A DNA stretch of 64,000 nucleotides from Aureliella sp046290675 (GTDB lineage Bacteria; Planctomycetota; Planctomycetia; Pirellulales; Pirellulaceae): contig JBKAHA010000006.1 of NCBI GenBank assembly GCA_046290675.1, positions 1 to 64,000 on the forward strand, given 5' to 3'. The notes under the pieces were generated by a model. The model was given only the letters and a program-made list of their open reading frames with translations, was not told the origin of the DNA and did not search any database. Numbering within the stretch: position 1 is the stretch's first letter; the number at the start of each line of letters is the position of its first letter. The position numbers and the translations under genes are program-made. Below, piece by piece: positions 45,464-55,700 of this stretch.

Positions 45464-46615
45464 GTGTGCGAAGGCGAACTGGTTGACGCCGCAAACGCCA
45501 ATTCGCAGGGCTCTTGGAGCGCAATACGCCACACAAAGGACGGGAAGATCGGAACGCATTTCTTCAAGCCGGGTGAGCTGAAGTCGTCTCAAAACTCGCC
45601 TTCGGCTGAGGGGCCCAGGGCTGCAACGAGCGGGCAGTCTTGGCGGCTAGGGTTCGGGTTTGCAATCGGAGGGACGTTTCTGTTTGCCCTGAAATCCATT
45701 TTCATCAAGCTCGCTTTTTTGGAAGGTAGCAATGCGACCGAGCTTCTGACCGTTCGACTCGTGTTGGCCGCTCCATTTTACGCCGGTGTCCTCATTTACC
45801 TGCAGATGAAGGAATGGCGCGCGACCGCCGACCTGGCGACGCTCCAGTCCTCCGCCGGCACGATCGATAAGCCGAGTCATCAAGCTGTAACTCCCGTCTC
45901 TCTGGCAAGATGTGTGTCGCTAGGCTTTCTCGGCTATTACTTGGCGTCGTTGCTCGACATGTCTGGATTGCACTACATTTCGGCGCAGCTAGAGCGTCTG
46001 ACGCTTTTCACTTATCCCGCCATGATCAGCGTGCTCGCCTGGATCTTTCTTGGTGAAAGACTTGGGAAATCAGCATGGGTTTCTTTGGGGCTGTGTTACG
46101 CCGGTATCTGGCTGATGTATTTCCAGGAGGCCACGCTCGTCGGGAATCCCCAGCGAACATCCTGGGGGGTGGGGTTGGTCTTGGGCTCAGCCTTGAGCTA
46201 TTCCGCCTATGTCGTTCTTGCAAAACCGCTGATTGACGAATGGGGAAGCCTGCGGTTCACGAGCTTGGCGATGCTCGGTTCCTGCTTCTGTTCGTTGATC
46301 CACAACGGAGTGGGAGCGTTGCTTGTTTCGGATTACGAGGGGTGGCCCAGCGCTAGTCCGGCGCTTTGGGGTTACGGACTCTTGCTGGCCTTTTTATCGA
46401 CCGTTATTCCCAGCTTTCTGATCAGTGAGGCGATTGCAAGAGTCGGGGCAGCTAAGACATCCATTATGGGGTCAGTGGGGCCCGTTTTCACTATGGTGCT
46501 TGCCGTGGTTTGGCTGGGGGAGCCAACAACGACCTGGCACATCGTCGGAATGATGTTGGTGTTGGCAGGCGTCGCATTCCTATCACGCCGAAGGGCCTCG
46601 CCGTCGAAGGACTAG
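45464..46615 (+). CDS. DMT superfamily (EamA) transporter
   Basis: An inner-membrane transporter with about ten helices in two EamA repeats: the first begins at FGFAIGGTFLFALKSIFIKLAF, the second near GVGLVLGSALSYSAYVVLAKPL. It ends with the typical MGSVGPVFTMVLAVVWLGEPTTTWHIVGMMLVLAGV. Members export metabolites or amino acids; the substrate cannot be inferred. The start is uncertain: GTG 45464 is the last start codon before the first helix and leaves about 60 hydrophilic residues, while TTG 45317 leaves about 110. Neither has a clear ribosome site. Confidence 0.85.
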   Translation: MCEGELVDAANANSQGSWSAIRHTKDGKIGTHFFKPGELKSSQNSPSAEGPRAATSGQSWRLGFGFAIGGTFLFALKSIFIKLAFLEGSNATELLTVRLVLAAPFYAGVLIYLQMKEWRATADLATLQSSAGTIDKPSHQAVTPVSLARCVSLGFLGYYLASLLDMSGLHYISAQLERLTLFTYPAMISVLAWIFLGERLGKSAWVSLGLCYAGIWLMYFQEATLVGNPQRTSWGVGLVLGSALSYSAYVVLAKPLIDEWGSLRFTSLAMLGSCFCSLIHNGVGALLVSDYEGWPSASPALWGYGLLLAFLSTVIPSFLISEAIARVGAAKTSIMGSVGPVFTMVLAVVWLGEPTTTWHIVGMMLVLAGVAFLSRRRASPSKD

Positions 46616-46664
46616 CCAACGCGTTCCTTCGGCTCCATGGCGGTCGTTCTAACGAATGTGTGAG

Positions 46665-48590
46665 CTACTCGATTGCAATACGGTCAATTTCAACTTGGAG
46701 ATCGGGAGAGCCTTCGAATTCCAACTCCAATGACTCGATGTTCCCGTCGAGTTCTGGTAGGGGCATTCGAACGGTGTTAAAGCCACCGGAGAAGCAGATT
46801 TCGGCGTCGTCGATCTTCTGTTTGACACCACCTGCAGTGATCTGGGCAGAGAAGACGACATATCCGCTCGTCCGAACACTCATGGCGAGCGAGCCTTTAT
46901 TCTGGCTCGCTGGAGCTTGCAGTCCCTTGCGCCGCAGTACGACCTTGCCCTCACCCAGTCCGAAATCCAAGAAGCCTTGCCGTCCCGCAATGTTGCCAGG
47001 CGAACCTGCGACTGTTTTCCAGCCTTCCGTTTGCCATCCGCCGCAATCAAACGTAAACAGAATGCGACCATCCTTTGGGTTACGAGAGTTCGCCGTCTCC
47101 CATTCGTCGGACAGGCCGTCCCCATCGCTATCTACGCGGACGGCTTCGTACTCGGGGTTCACCCCAGTTCCCCACTTGTGCGGTTTCGCCTGGAACGTCA
47201 ACTCACCAACCGATTCGGGTTCGCTACCCAGGTCGCCTTTCGCAAGCCATTGATCGAGGTAGCCGCGGTGCAATTGGAGCTCATCAGCGTAATTCGGATT
47301 GTCGACAAGATTCGTGAGTTGACTCGGGTCTGCGACCACATCATAGAGTTCTTCTGCGGGACGTTCACCAAAGTAGATTTTTGCAAGCGCCTCAGGCAAT
47401 TCGCCATTGGCGTAAAGTTCTCGCAAGTTGATTAAGTAGTCTTTCCGATCGCGGTATTGCGGCTGGAGCAAAACGCGATCCAGCTTGTAGTTGCGTGTAA
47501 AGCGAAAACGCGACGATCGCACCGAACGGACTCGATCGATCGTGTGGTCGAGTCGATCTTTTGCCGCAGCAACGTACGATCGAGGAATGACTTTGATGCC
47601 GAACAAGTCTTGTCCCTCGAAGTACTCCGGAATCTTGAGCCCGGCCCAAACCAGTGTCGTTGCGGAAAGGTCGAGCATGTTGACGAGATCATCACGAACC
47701 GACGGAGCGGGCACCCAAGGATCGGGGCCTGCGACAATGAAAGGTACATGTAACCCGCCCTCGGTGGGCATTTGTTTATGACGTACGAGGTTATTCGCAC
47801 CATGGTCGCTGAAATAAACGACGATCGTATTGGCATCGAGTCCGTTTACTGACAATTGTTCCAGTACGGTTCCGATAAAATCATCGTCCATGCGAATGGC
47901 GTCGTAGTGCTGTGCTACCGTCGTCTTGTAGATTTCGTTGTCAGGGTAGTCCGCAGGTACAGTAACCTTGGAAGGATCTGCCTTCCGACTCTTGGGGAAT
48001 CGACTGGTGTTGTTCTTGCCGCCCGCCGTTTGGATCTGTCCGAAAAATGGCTGCTGTTCCTTTAAGCGTTGCCAGGGGACTCCTTGCCGCGACTTGTTTT
48101 CAAAACTATAAGTAGCCGCCTCATCCCAAACGAAGTTGTAGTCGCTCTTGCCGCAGTTGAAGGTAAAGTACCCCGCTTCTTGTAGCATCTGAGGCAGGAG
48201 TTTGATTCCTGGTGGGAGTTGAAGTTTGGTTTCGCTTCGCGATGACCTGTGTTGGTGGGCACCAAAGCGAATCGAGTTTTGGCCGACCATCATGGCCGAT
48301 CGACAAGCTGAGCATACGGGAGCTGGGACAAAAGCTCTTGAGAAGCGAACGCCGCGTTGAGCGAGAGAGTCAATGTGAGGTGTTTCGCCTTGGTTGATGC
48401 GATCGCCATAGCAGCCCATCCACGGTGACGTGTCTTCGGCGAAAATCCACAAGATATTGGGCCGCGTACGATCGGCCGCCCCATTGCTATTATCTTCGGC
48501 TTTTTGATCCTGCGCCCAGGTTGGGGAAAGGAGATTGAGAGCAACCAACGTTGCCATCTTGACGGTGTTGGGTGAAAGACAGTGAGGCAT
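46665..48590 (-). CDS. Exported sulfatase with a C-terminal binding-like domain
   Basis: A type I sulfatase. After the signal peptide (MPHCLSPNTVKMATLVALNLL...WAQ) comes PNILWIFAEDTSPWMGCYGD. The activation motif is P-V-C-S-A-C-R-S, in which the usual Pro-Ser is replaced by Ala-Cys; this variant recurs in planctomycete sulfatases. GKSDYNF, YFSDHGANN and ELYDVVADPSQLTNL complete the catalytic part. After about residue 480 an Asp-rich loop DSDGDGLSDEWE (calcium-binding, thrombospondin/EF-like) leads to a beta-rich domain, probably for carbohydrate binding. I start at ATG 48590, where the export signal begins; ATG 48641 adds 17 residues. Confidence 0.9.
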   Translation of the reverse strand: MPHCLSPNTVKMATLVALNLLSPTWAQDQKAEDNSNGAADRTRPNILWIFAEDTSPWMGCYGDRINQGETPHIDSLAQRGVRFSRAFVPAPVCSACRSAMMVGQNSIRFGAHQHRSSRSETKLQLPPGIKLLPQMLQEAGYFTFNCGKSDYNFVWDEAATYSFENKSRQGVPWQRLKEQQPFFGQIQTAGGKNNTSRFPKSRKADPSKVTVPADYPDNEIYKTTVAQHYDAIRMDDDFIGTVLEQLSVNGLDANTIVVYFSDHGANNLVRHKQMPTEGGLHVPFIVAGPDPWVPAPSVRDDLVNMLDLSATTLVWAGLKIPEYFEGQDLFGIKVIPRSYVAAAKDRLDHTIDRVRSVRSSRFRFTRNYKLDRVLLQPQYRDRKDYLINLRELYANGELPEALAKIYFGERPAEELYDVVADPSQLTNLVDNPNYADELQLHRGYLDQWLAKGDLGSEPESVGELTFQAKPHKWGTGVNPEYEAVRVDSDGDGLSDEWETANSRNPKDGRILFTFDCGGWQTEGWKTVAGSPGNIAGRQGFLDFGLGEGKVVLRRKGLQAPASQNKGSLAMSVRTSGYVVFSAQITAGGVKQKIDDAEICFSGGFNTVRMPLPELDGNIESLELEFEGSPDLQVEIDRIAIE

Positions 48591-48718
48591 GGTGATCGCT
48601 TCGTTAGGTAAAGCAATAGAGAGGGGCAATGCGGCTGCCATTGTAGCCGACGGCGTATCTGCGAGTGGCGCTTTGGCGTACTCCTGCGTGAGCGTTCGTT
48701 CGCCTCACACAAACGTAC

Positions 48719-49219
48719 CTAGCGATGGTAGACATTCTTAAACGATGTTTCGAAGCCGGCGTCCGGGAAAATCTGCCTGAGGTGATGCTTCAAGTGTTCG
48801 ACATAGTCACTGACAATAAAGTCCAAGCGAAATGGCCCGATGCCATCGATCGTCATGCTGTTGCTTTGCACCGCTTTCGGTATTTTCGAAATGACATAAA
48901 CCAAATGTCGGTTGTACAACCTCCAGAGCTGAGTCATCGATTCGAGATCAGCGTCTGTCCAGACTTGGACTGCTGCCCACTCTTCTTGGGCATAACCGGG
49001 GAAATCGAATCCGGTTTGACTCTGTAGCCGCACGAACTTCTGGTGATTATTTGCAGCCGAGTCGATCAAGTGGCCTAAGATCTCTTTCTTAGACCACTTC
49101 TTGGGATCTTGGCGGCCAGCAATGGACTCTGGGTCAAGGCTCGCTAGCATGGGAGTGACTGTTTCGACGAGCTGCTCAAGTTCAAGTTGGATCGATTCGA
49201 GATTGACGGGGTTGGTCAT
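48719..49219 (-). CDS. DinB-like metal-dependent protein
   Basis: A 166-residue four-helix protein of the DinB/YfiT superfamily. KKWSKKEILGHLIDSAANNHQKFVRLQ holds the first His ligand, and the last helix has DYVEHLKHHLRQIF with further His residues. Family members are metal-dependent thiol transferases or of unknown role. It lies upstream of the second sulfatase on the same strand but 128 nt away. Confidence 0.88.
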   Translation of the reverse strand: MTNPVNLESIQLELEQLVETVTPMLASLDPESIAGRQDPKKWSKKEILGHLIDSAANNHQKFVRLQSQTGFDFPGYAQEEWAAVQVWTDADLESMTQLWRLYNRHLVYVISKIPKAVQSNSMTIDGIGPFRLDFIVSDYVEHLKHHLRQIFPDAGFETSFKNVYHR

Positions 49220-49445
49220 GGTCGTTTCTCAATGAGGCAGTTGCGAAAGAGTTGGTTTGCCGCCGGCTACAGGCGGCGTTCAAGGATTGTTAGAAAAAGT
49301 GCAAAGGTGGAGTAAGTTCATGAATCTTCGATGTGCATCCCTGTGCGTGACGGCAAAGGGCAACGATTACCCGTATTTGCGGCAGGCAGATCGAAATCAC
49401 TCTGTTCGTTCTGCATGTTCAGCTCAGAACGTGAATCGTCGATCG

Positions 49446-50024
49446 ATGCATGTATTTAGCCGACGCCAGTGGATGTGGCATGGCTTGGTGAGCTGGGTCA
49501 GCGCGTGGGCCATGCTTTGTCCATTAGAGTCGTCGACTTGGGCTGAGGTTCGGAGCGCGAAACCCGATGGATTCTCGATTGCGATCAAAGTTGAGTCTCC
49601 GCTGGAGGCCGATGCGACGTTTCGAGCCTTGGTGGATGACTTTGCGAAGTGGTATGACGCCTCGCATTCGTATTCGGGCAAGGCAGAGAACTTGTCACTG
49701 GATCTGAAACGCCATTGTATGTTCGAGAAGCTGCCGAATGGAGGCTTCGTCCGGCACATGGAGATCGCCTATTACCATCCCAATCAGCGAGTGATTCGAT
49801 TGCTTGGGGGCTTGGGGCCATTGCAAGAAATGGGCGTTACCGGTGCCCTTACGTTTGCGGTGAAGCCAGCCGAGGGTGGAGGGGCAAGCACAATGCTGAC
49901 GTATCGAATTACGGGAGCGGATGACCAAGAGTTAAACAAGATTGCGCCGATTGTGGATCAAGTACTCGAGGGCCAGATGGGACGTTTCGAAAAATATTGT
50001 GCTTCCCATGAAACTTCGAAATAG
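49446..50024 (+). CDS. Exported SRPBCC (START-like) domain protein, possible Tat substrate
   Basis: About 192 residues from ATG 49446. The lead contains S-R-R-Q-W-M-W followed by a hydrophobic stretch, which resembles a twin-arginine signal. The mature part reads FSIAIKVESPLEADATFRALVDDFAKWYDASHSYSG, then VRHMEIAYYHPNQRVIRLLGGLGPLQEMGVTGALTF and a C-terminal helix (LEGQMGRFEKY). This is the helix-grip fold that binds hydrophobic ligands; ligand unknown. ATG 49320 also fits and has GGAG upstream, but adds 42 residues before the signal. It is followed 38 nt later by a DUF2007 gene, likely in the same operon. Confidence 0.82.
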   Translation: MHVFSRRQWMWHGLVSWVSAWAMLCPLESSTWAEVRSAKPDGFSIAIKVESPLEADATFRALVDDFAKWYDASHSYSGKAENLSLDLKRHCMFEKLPNGGFVRHMEIAYYHPNQRVIRLLGGLGPLQEMGVTGALTFAVKPAEGGGASTMLTYRITGADDQELNKIAPIVDQVLEGQMGRFEKYCASHETSK

Positions 50025-50062
50025 CCAACAGTTGGCATTGGAACATACGGGAGATCGTTGCA

Positions 50063-50347
50063 ATGAGTGAAGAGACAAAGCTAGTCCGTCTAACGGAAGT
50101 GCAGCATGAGGCGGAAGCCGGCGTGCTTGTGGCCGCACTCGAGACAGAGGGGATCCAAGCCAATTCGACGGGAGACTTGACATCGGGATTCCGCGCGGAG
50201 TCCCCCGGGGCGATCGCAATTTGGGTTCACGCAAAGGATCTTGAAGAGGCTCAGCGGGTGGTTGCTGAAATTGAGCAAGGTGAGGACGAAGTGGACTGGT
50301 CGGAGGTCGATACTGGAGACGCGACTCCCGTTGGCGAAGATGAGTGA
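50063..50347 (+). CDS. DUF2007 family small protein
   Basis: A 94-residue cytoplasmic protein with the DUF2007 pattern KLVRLTEVQHEAEAGVLVAALETEGIQANSTG and AIWVHAKDLEEAQRVVAEIE, a small alpha/beta fold related to the PII/ACT-like shape, with an acidic tail. It has been called a putative signal-transducing protein, without proven function. It is probably co-transcribed with the SRPBCC gene. Confidence 0.85.
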   Translation: MSEETKLVRLTEVQHEAEAGVLVAALETEGIQANSTGDLTSGFRAESPGAIAIWVHAKDLEEAQRVVAEIEQGEDEVDWSEVDTGDATPVGEDE

Positions 50348-50377
50348 GTCGATCGCATCCTCGCTCTTGAAATATGG

Positions 50378-52678
50378 CTACTGCTGGAGAGGTGATGGAG
50401 TAGCGGCGTCTTCGGCTGCCGGCTGGTGCTCTTGGGCTTGCGCGGCAATGAACGCATGCGCTGAATTTGCGTCTAGCGGCCTGGAGATGAAATAGCCTTG
50501 AATGTAATCGCAGCCTAGTTCTCGCAATGCTTCGAGCTGTTCTTGCGTCTCGACCCCTTCCGCAACGAGATTTAGATTGAGGCTCCGGGCTAAAGCGATG
50601 ATGGATCGGACGATGGCCATCGACTTTTCTGCTTGAAGCATTTGATCGACGAATGAGCGGTCGACTTTCAATATCTGCAATGGGAATTGGTGTAGATAGG
50701 CAAGCGACGAATAGCCCGTGCCAAAGTCATCGACGGCGATCGTGACTCCAATGTCGCGGACTCTCTGGAGGATATCGATGGTGTCTTCCGGTTTCTGTGT
50801 CAGGAGTGACTCGGTCACTTCTAACCGCAGAAAACGAGCTTCTAAACCCGTCTCCAGCAGAACGTCCTTCACGGTCGAAAAGAAGTCGGTGTCTGAAAGT
50901 TGTCGGATCGAAACGTTGACACAAATAGTCAACTCGTTCGCGAATTCGTCCTGCCAGGCCTTAGCCTGCCTGCACGAGACTTTTAGCGCCCATTTCCCGA
51001 GCTCGTTGATAAAGCCATTGGATTCAGCGATGGGAATGAAACGATCCGGGGAGATTGGACCTAGGGTGCCGTGATGCCAACGCGTCAACGATTCGACTCC
51101 GACGATTCTTCCGGAGTGGGCATCCACAATCGGTTGGTAGTGCAGTTGCAATTCGGATTTTTCGATTGCCTGCCTTAGGTCAGCGCCGAGTTCCAATTGT
51201 TCCGTTGCGTCGGCCAGCATTTCGTCTTGGAAGAGCGTTAGCTCAAGTTCCGGACGCACTTTGCAGAAGTACATCGCGGTGTCGGCTTCACGAAGTAGCG
51301 TGTCGACTTCGACCTTCCGACCGTCGCTGTAGCTGATGCCAATGCTGGCTCCGACAAACAAGTCCCTGCCACCGATGCTGAAAGACTCGGTCATCCGGTC
51401 ACGAAGACGCTCCGCCACGGCCATCGCGTGATCGACGTGCTCCAAGTTTTCGACGAGCACCGCAAATTCGTCTCCACCCAGACGCGATAGGATGGCATCG
51501 GCCTGCCGGAGGCCTTGGTGCAATCTTTTGGCGAGGGCAACCAGGAAGTCGTCGCCGACGTCGTGCCCGTAGGTGTCGTTGATCAGCTTGAAACCGTCGA
51601 CATCCAGGTAAAGTACGGCAAACTCCTTGTTGGAATTTGGTTCGTATTCCTGCACACACCGGGCGACTCGATCACGAAAGAGAACCCGGTTGGGCAGGCC
51701 CGTTAGCGAGTCGGCGACTTTGCCTTCTGTAATGTCCGTCAGTGAACCTGCGATTCTGTACGCGACGCCGTTTTCGTCACGAACGGCCATTCCCCGGCAA
51801 AGCATCCAGCGGTGCCCATCGCCGCAGGCCATACGCAATTCGGCTTCGAAATGCTGGCTGATTCCTTCGACGTGTCTTTGAAGCTCCGCGCGGACCCGGT
51901 CACGATCTTCGTTATGAATCAAATCCATCCACTCATCGCCTACTGGATGCCAGTCCGATGATTCGCGGCCAACCATGGTTCTCCACCTTTCGGAGAGGTA
52001 GAGCTGGTTGGTTTGTAGATTCCAATCCCACATGCCGTCGTTGGTGCCCTTGGAAACGAGGGCGTAGCGTTCCTCACTTTCAAACAACGCAGCTTGCGCG
52101 TCCTGAAGGTAGAAAATCGATTTGACGCGGGCGAACAACACATCAAAGTCAACGGGCTTCGCGATGTAGTCGTTCGCGCCGTTCCGAAAACTCTCCAAGA
52201 TTTGATCGCGCCCCTCGAGCGATGTCATCATGATGACGGGCAGACGCGTTGCGCTGAATTTCTGCCGAATTAGTCGCAGTGTTGAGAAACCGTCAAAGAC
52301 GGGCATCGATATGTCCATCAGGACAAGATCGACCGTTTGGCTGTTGAGTGTGCACAAAGCTTCTTTCGCGCCGCCTGCCTGAAGGATTTTCAATCCATGT
52401 GAGCCTAAGTTGCGAGCCAGCATCGATCGAGTCAGCTCTTCATCATCGACGATCAGCACAGTGCGGGTCGCATTTGGGGTGAAGTTGACACCGGAAGACG
52501 CGATCTTTTCATCAATCTGTTTGCCACCGGTATCCAAGCCGCTAATCCGTCTAGGCTCTGGGTACCCCGCTGGACTGAATGAGCTTAATTGGGCAACCTC
52601 AGCCAACGATGCACCGGGCACAGGAGCAGGAACTCCTATGGGGGTGTCTCTTTCGTTGATTGAATCAGGAGTTGCCAT
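50378..52678 (-). CDS. Response regulator with PAS, GGDEF and EAL domains
   Basis: A 766-residue protein that should both make and break cyclic di-GMP. The receiver domain (about 70-190) has VLIVDDEELTRSM and the phospho-acceptor Asp in LVLMDISMP. A PAS domain (about 200-320) precedes GGDEF with RLGGDEFAVLVENL intact and an inhibitory-site-like R-Q-A-D one residue further upstream than usual. The EAL part has ESL instead of EAL but keeps NVSIRQL, EVTESLL, DDFGTGYSSLAYL, KVDRSFV and AEGVE, so it may be active. The start lies 60 nt after the stop of the Amt-kinase gene on the same strand, so this is very probably its output regulator. Confidence 0.93.
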   Translation of the reverse strand: MATPDSINERDTPIGVPAPVPGASLAEVAQLSSFSPAGYPEPRRISGLDTGGKQIDEKIASSGVNFTPNATRTVLIVDDEELTRSMLARNLGSHGLKILQAGGAKEALCTLNSQTVDLVLMDISMPVFDGFSTLRLIRQKFSATRLPVIMMTSLEGRDQILESFRNGANDYIAKPVDFDVLFARVKSIFYLQDAQAALFESEERYALVSKGTNDGMWDWNLQTNQLYLSERWRTMVGRESSDWHPVGDEWMDLIHNEDRDRVRAELQRHVEGISQHFEAELRMACGDGHRWMLCRGMAVRDENGVAYRIAGSLTDITEGKVADSLTGLPNRVLFRDRVARCVQEYEPNSNKEFAVLYLDVDGFKLINDTYGHDVGDDFLVALAKRLHQGLRQADAILSRLGGDEFAVLVENLEHVDHAMAVAERLRDRMTESFSIGGRDLFVGASIGISYSDGRKVEVDTLLREADTAMYFCKVRPELELTLFQDEMLADATEQLELGADLRQAIEKSELQLHYQPIVDAHSGRIVGVESLTRWHHGTLGPISPDRFIPIAESNGFINELGKWALKVSCRQAKAWQDEFANELTICVNVSIRQLSDTDFFSTVKDVLLETGLEARFLRLEVTESLLTQKPEDTIDILQRVRDIGVTIAVDDFGTGYSSLAYLHQFPLQILKVDRSFVDQMLQAEKSMAIVRSIIALARSLNLNLVAEGVETQEQLEALRELGCDYIQGYFISRPLDANSAHAFIAAQAQEHQPAAEDAATPSPLQQ

Positions 52679-52738
52679 GTGGATGCGATTGGTGCTTCAG
52701 GGAATGCGGGTGTCTGGCCCGGGCTAAACTGACCAGGA

Positions 52739-55700
52739 TTAATGGGCGGATTGGTCGAGCTGGGAGCAGTACTCGGTGACCGTCTCAATAGTTTGTTCAA
52801 CGCGTCGCGATAGAGTCGCGATTAACGTGGGGACCTCATCTAGATCCCCCTCAAGTGATTTGGCTTCGAGGTTGGCTGCGATGCTATGGACTGCACAAAG
52901 CGCGCTGTCAGCGGCGGCCCCCTTCAGCCGGTGGCTAACGGCCGTAAGTTGCTCGATGTCGCCTTCATCGAATGCTTTCGAAATCTCCTGCAGTCGATCA
53001 TTCAAATTGGATTGCATGATGCCAAGAATCTGACGCTCGAACTCGGGGTCACCACAACAGCGTGCACTGAGTGCCTCTGAATCGAGAAGCTTAGGCTCGG
53101 CATTGTTGTCAGCGGCAACCCGAGGTGAGGTCGCAACTACAGGTGTCGATTGAGTTTCCGTTGGTTTCACAGTTTTGGGCGGAGCGTGTTCCGTTGCTGA
53201 AGTCGATGCGGGGTTTGCTGTTTCCGAAGGTTCGGTGGTAAACGATCGCGGAACAGGCATGGCTTGCTGTGCGGAAACTGCGTCGGCGTGCGAATCTGCT
53301 GTTCCGGGCAGTGGGCCACAAAATCGCGATTCTCCAGGGTTGTCACTGACACGTCGGCCGCGACCGTCCTTGGTGATTCGTCTGGGGGCGGGATAGTTGG
53401 CTCGGTCTTGAGTAACTCGGTTTGCTCGCCTTAGGTCGGGGGCCAGTGGTGCGGCGTTTTCATCATGCGTAAGCTCGACTGTTGTTGCATTCGTAGTTTC
53501 GTTGCGTGGTGTCTCGATTGCCCTTCGTGGTGGAGGAGCGGTCGTTGCAACACGTCTGGTTTCTTTTGCAAATCGCGTGCAGTATTTATCGGTGACTTCG
53601 CTTAATCGCTCCATGGTGATGGGTTTGATCAGGTAGTCGTCCATGCCGATTTCGAGGCACTCTTCGCGGAAGCCCGCCAAGACATTTGCCGTGAGCGCGA
53701 CAATCGCCGTGCGACGACGGTTGGGGGCTTCATTGAGCGTGGATTCTTCCCACTGCCGAATCGCTTTCGTCGCAGTTTGGCCGTCCATGATGGGCATGTG
53801 GCCATCCATCAGGATCAACTCGTATCGGTTCTTCTGAAACTTCTCGAAGGCTTCTTGACCATTCGAGGCGAGCTCCGCCGACAGACCTAAATTGGTCAGC
53901 ATCTGCGTCGCAACCATTTGGTTGACTTCATTGTCTTCAGCCACAAGCACATTGGCCGTGAGGCTGAAATCGGAGCCGCGTGTGCGCGCCTCGGAATCTG
54001 CGGAAGACGAGGCCGATGTTGGTGTTAGTGGTGGTGTCACGCGTGAATCAGAAGGCTTTTGATGCGAACGGCTGCGATTCCTAGCGAGCGCGGAAGAAGC
54101 GTTGCCCGTTTCCCACGTCGTTGACCCGTTTGCAGGAAGTGGGTTGATTGCTGGCCGAGCGCTTGTGATTTCTTCACGCCTACTGTGCGCTTCGAAGGCC
54201 GACATGAGCGTATCCAGAAGTCGACTCTGTCTAGCCGGCTTGGTCATTGTGGCTTGAATCCCCAGGGCGAAGAGCTCGTCCTTGGTCATCAGCTCATGGT
54301 TGCTAGACAGAATCACAATCGGAATATGCGCCAGTGATGGCTCGCGACGAATGGCGGTGGCAACGTCTCGGCCATCCATTTCTGGCATGCAGAAATCGAG
54401 AATGATCAAATCTGTTGCCTTGTTTAGCTGCTCTGCAACAAGTAGCCGTTGCACCACTGTTTTAGGTTGCTGGCAGACTTGAGCCTCAAAGCCCCAGCTC
54501 GTTAGCTGTGTACTCAGGATTTCACAGTTGGTTGAGTTGTCATCAACGACCAGAACCCGACATCCACTAAATTGAGAAAGCATCGAATGGCCGATTGCTT
54601 CAGGACGCTCGATGAGGACTGGCAGACTGACATCGAACCAAAACTCGGTGCCCACACCTTCTTCACTTCGGACCTGGATCTCACCGCCCATTTGCCGGAC
54701 GAGCTCACTGCTAATGGCTAGACCCAGACCGGTTCCCCCATAACGCCGCGTCGTGGACCCATCGGCCTGCATGAACGACTCAAAGAGTCGACTCTGCACT
54801 TCTCTATTCATGCCGATCCCGGTGTCTTGTACTGAGAACCGGATCGTATCCTCTCCACGGCTGACCCGTAGGTTAACTTCACCTGCTTCCGTAAATTTCA
54901 ACGCGTTGCCGAGTAAGTTCACCAGGATCTGACGTAAACGGTCCGGGTCCCCTTCGACTCGGAATGGTAAGCTCGGGTCCAACTCACAGTTCATTTCGAG
55001 TTGCTTTTCGTGGGCCCGCACAGCGAATTGCTCGACAGTGGTTTCGACGGTTTCACGCAGATCGAAATCGATGCAATCGATCTCAAGTTTGCCAGCTTCA
55101 ATCTTACTGAAATCCAAAATGTCGTTGATCACGCTCAGGAGCGACTCAGCGCTCGAACGTGCAACACCGAGATAGTGGGCTTGCTTCTCATCTACGTCGG
55201 AAGAGGCCAGCAAGTCCATCATTCCGATAACGCCATTGAGAGGCGTGCGGATTTCGTGGCTCATGTTGGCTAGGAATTCGCCCTTGGCCTTACTACGCGC
55301 CTCGGCAACTTCGATCTTTTCGAGAAGTTGTATTTTGCGTTCCGTAATGTCGTGAACCGTGCCGAGCCAATTGAGAAGCCGTCCCTGGTCGTCGCGGACG
55401 GGAACAAGGCTCTCCAAGAGCCAGAGTTTCTGGACGTCGTTTTTGAGTAAAGACTCCATGTCCGAAACTGCTTGGCCAGTGTCAAAGGCTTTCTGAATTA
55501 GTTTGCCTTCGTCCGATTCTTGGCTGTGCCAGGGTAGCAGGCCATTATGGTCGTGATCGATCAATTCGCTGGCGGAGCGATAGCCAAGCGTTTTGAGGAG
55601 GTGTGAATTCGCGGATTCAAATCTGCCGTTAGGTGCGAGTTGGTAGATTCCAACGCCTGCGTGCTCAAGTACGGATTGGAGCCGAACACTCTCGGTGAAC

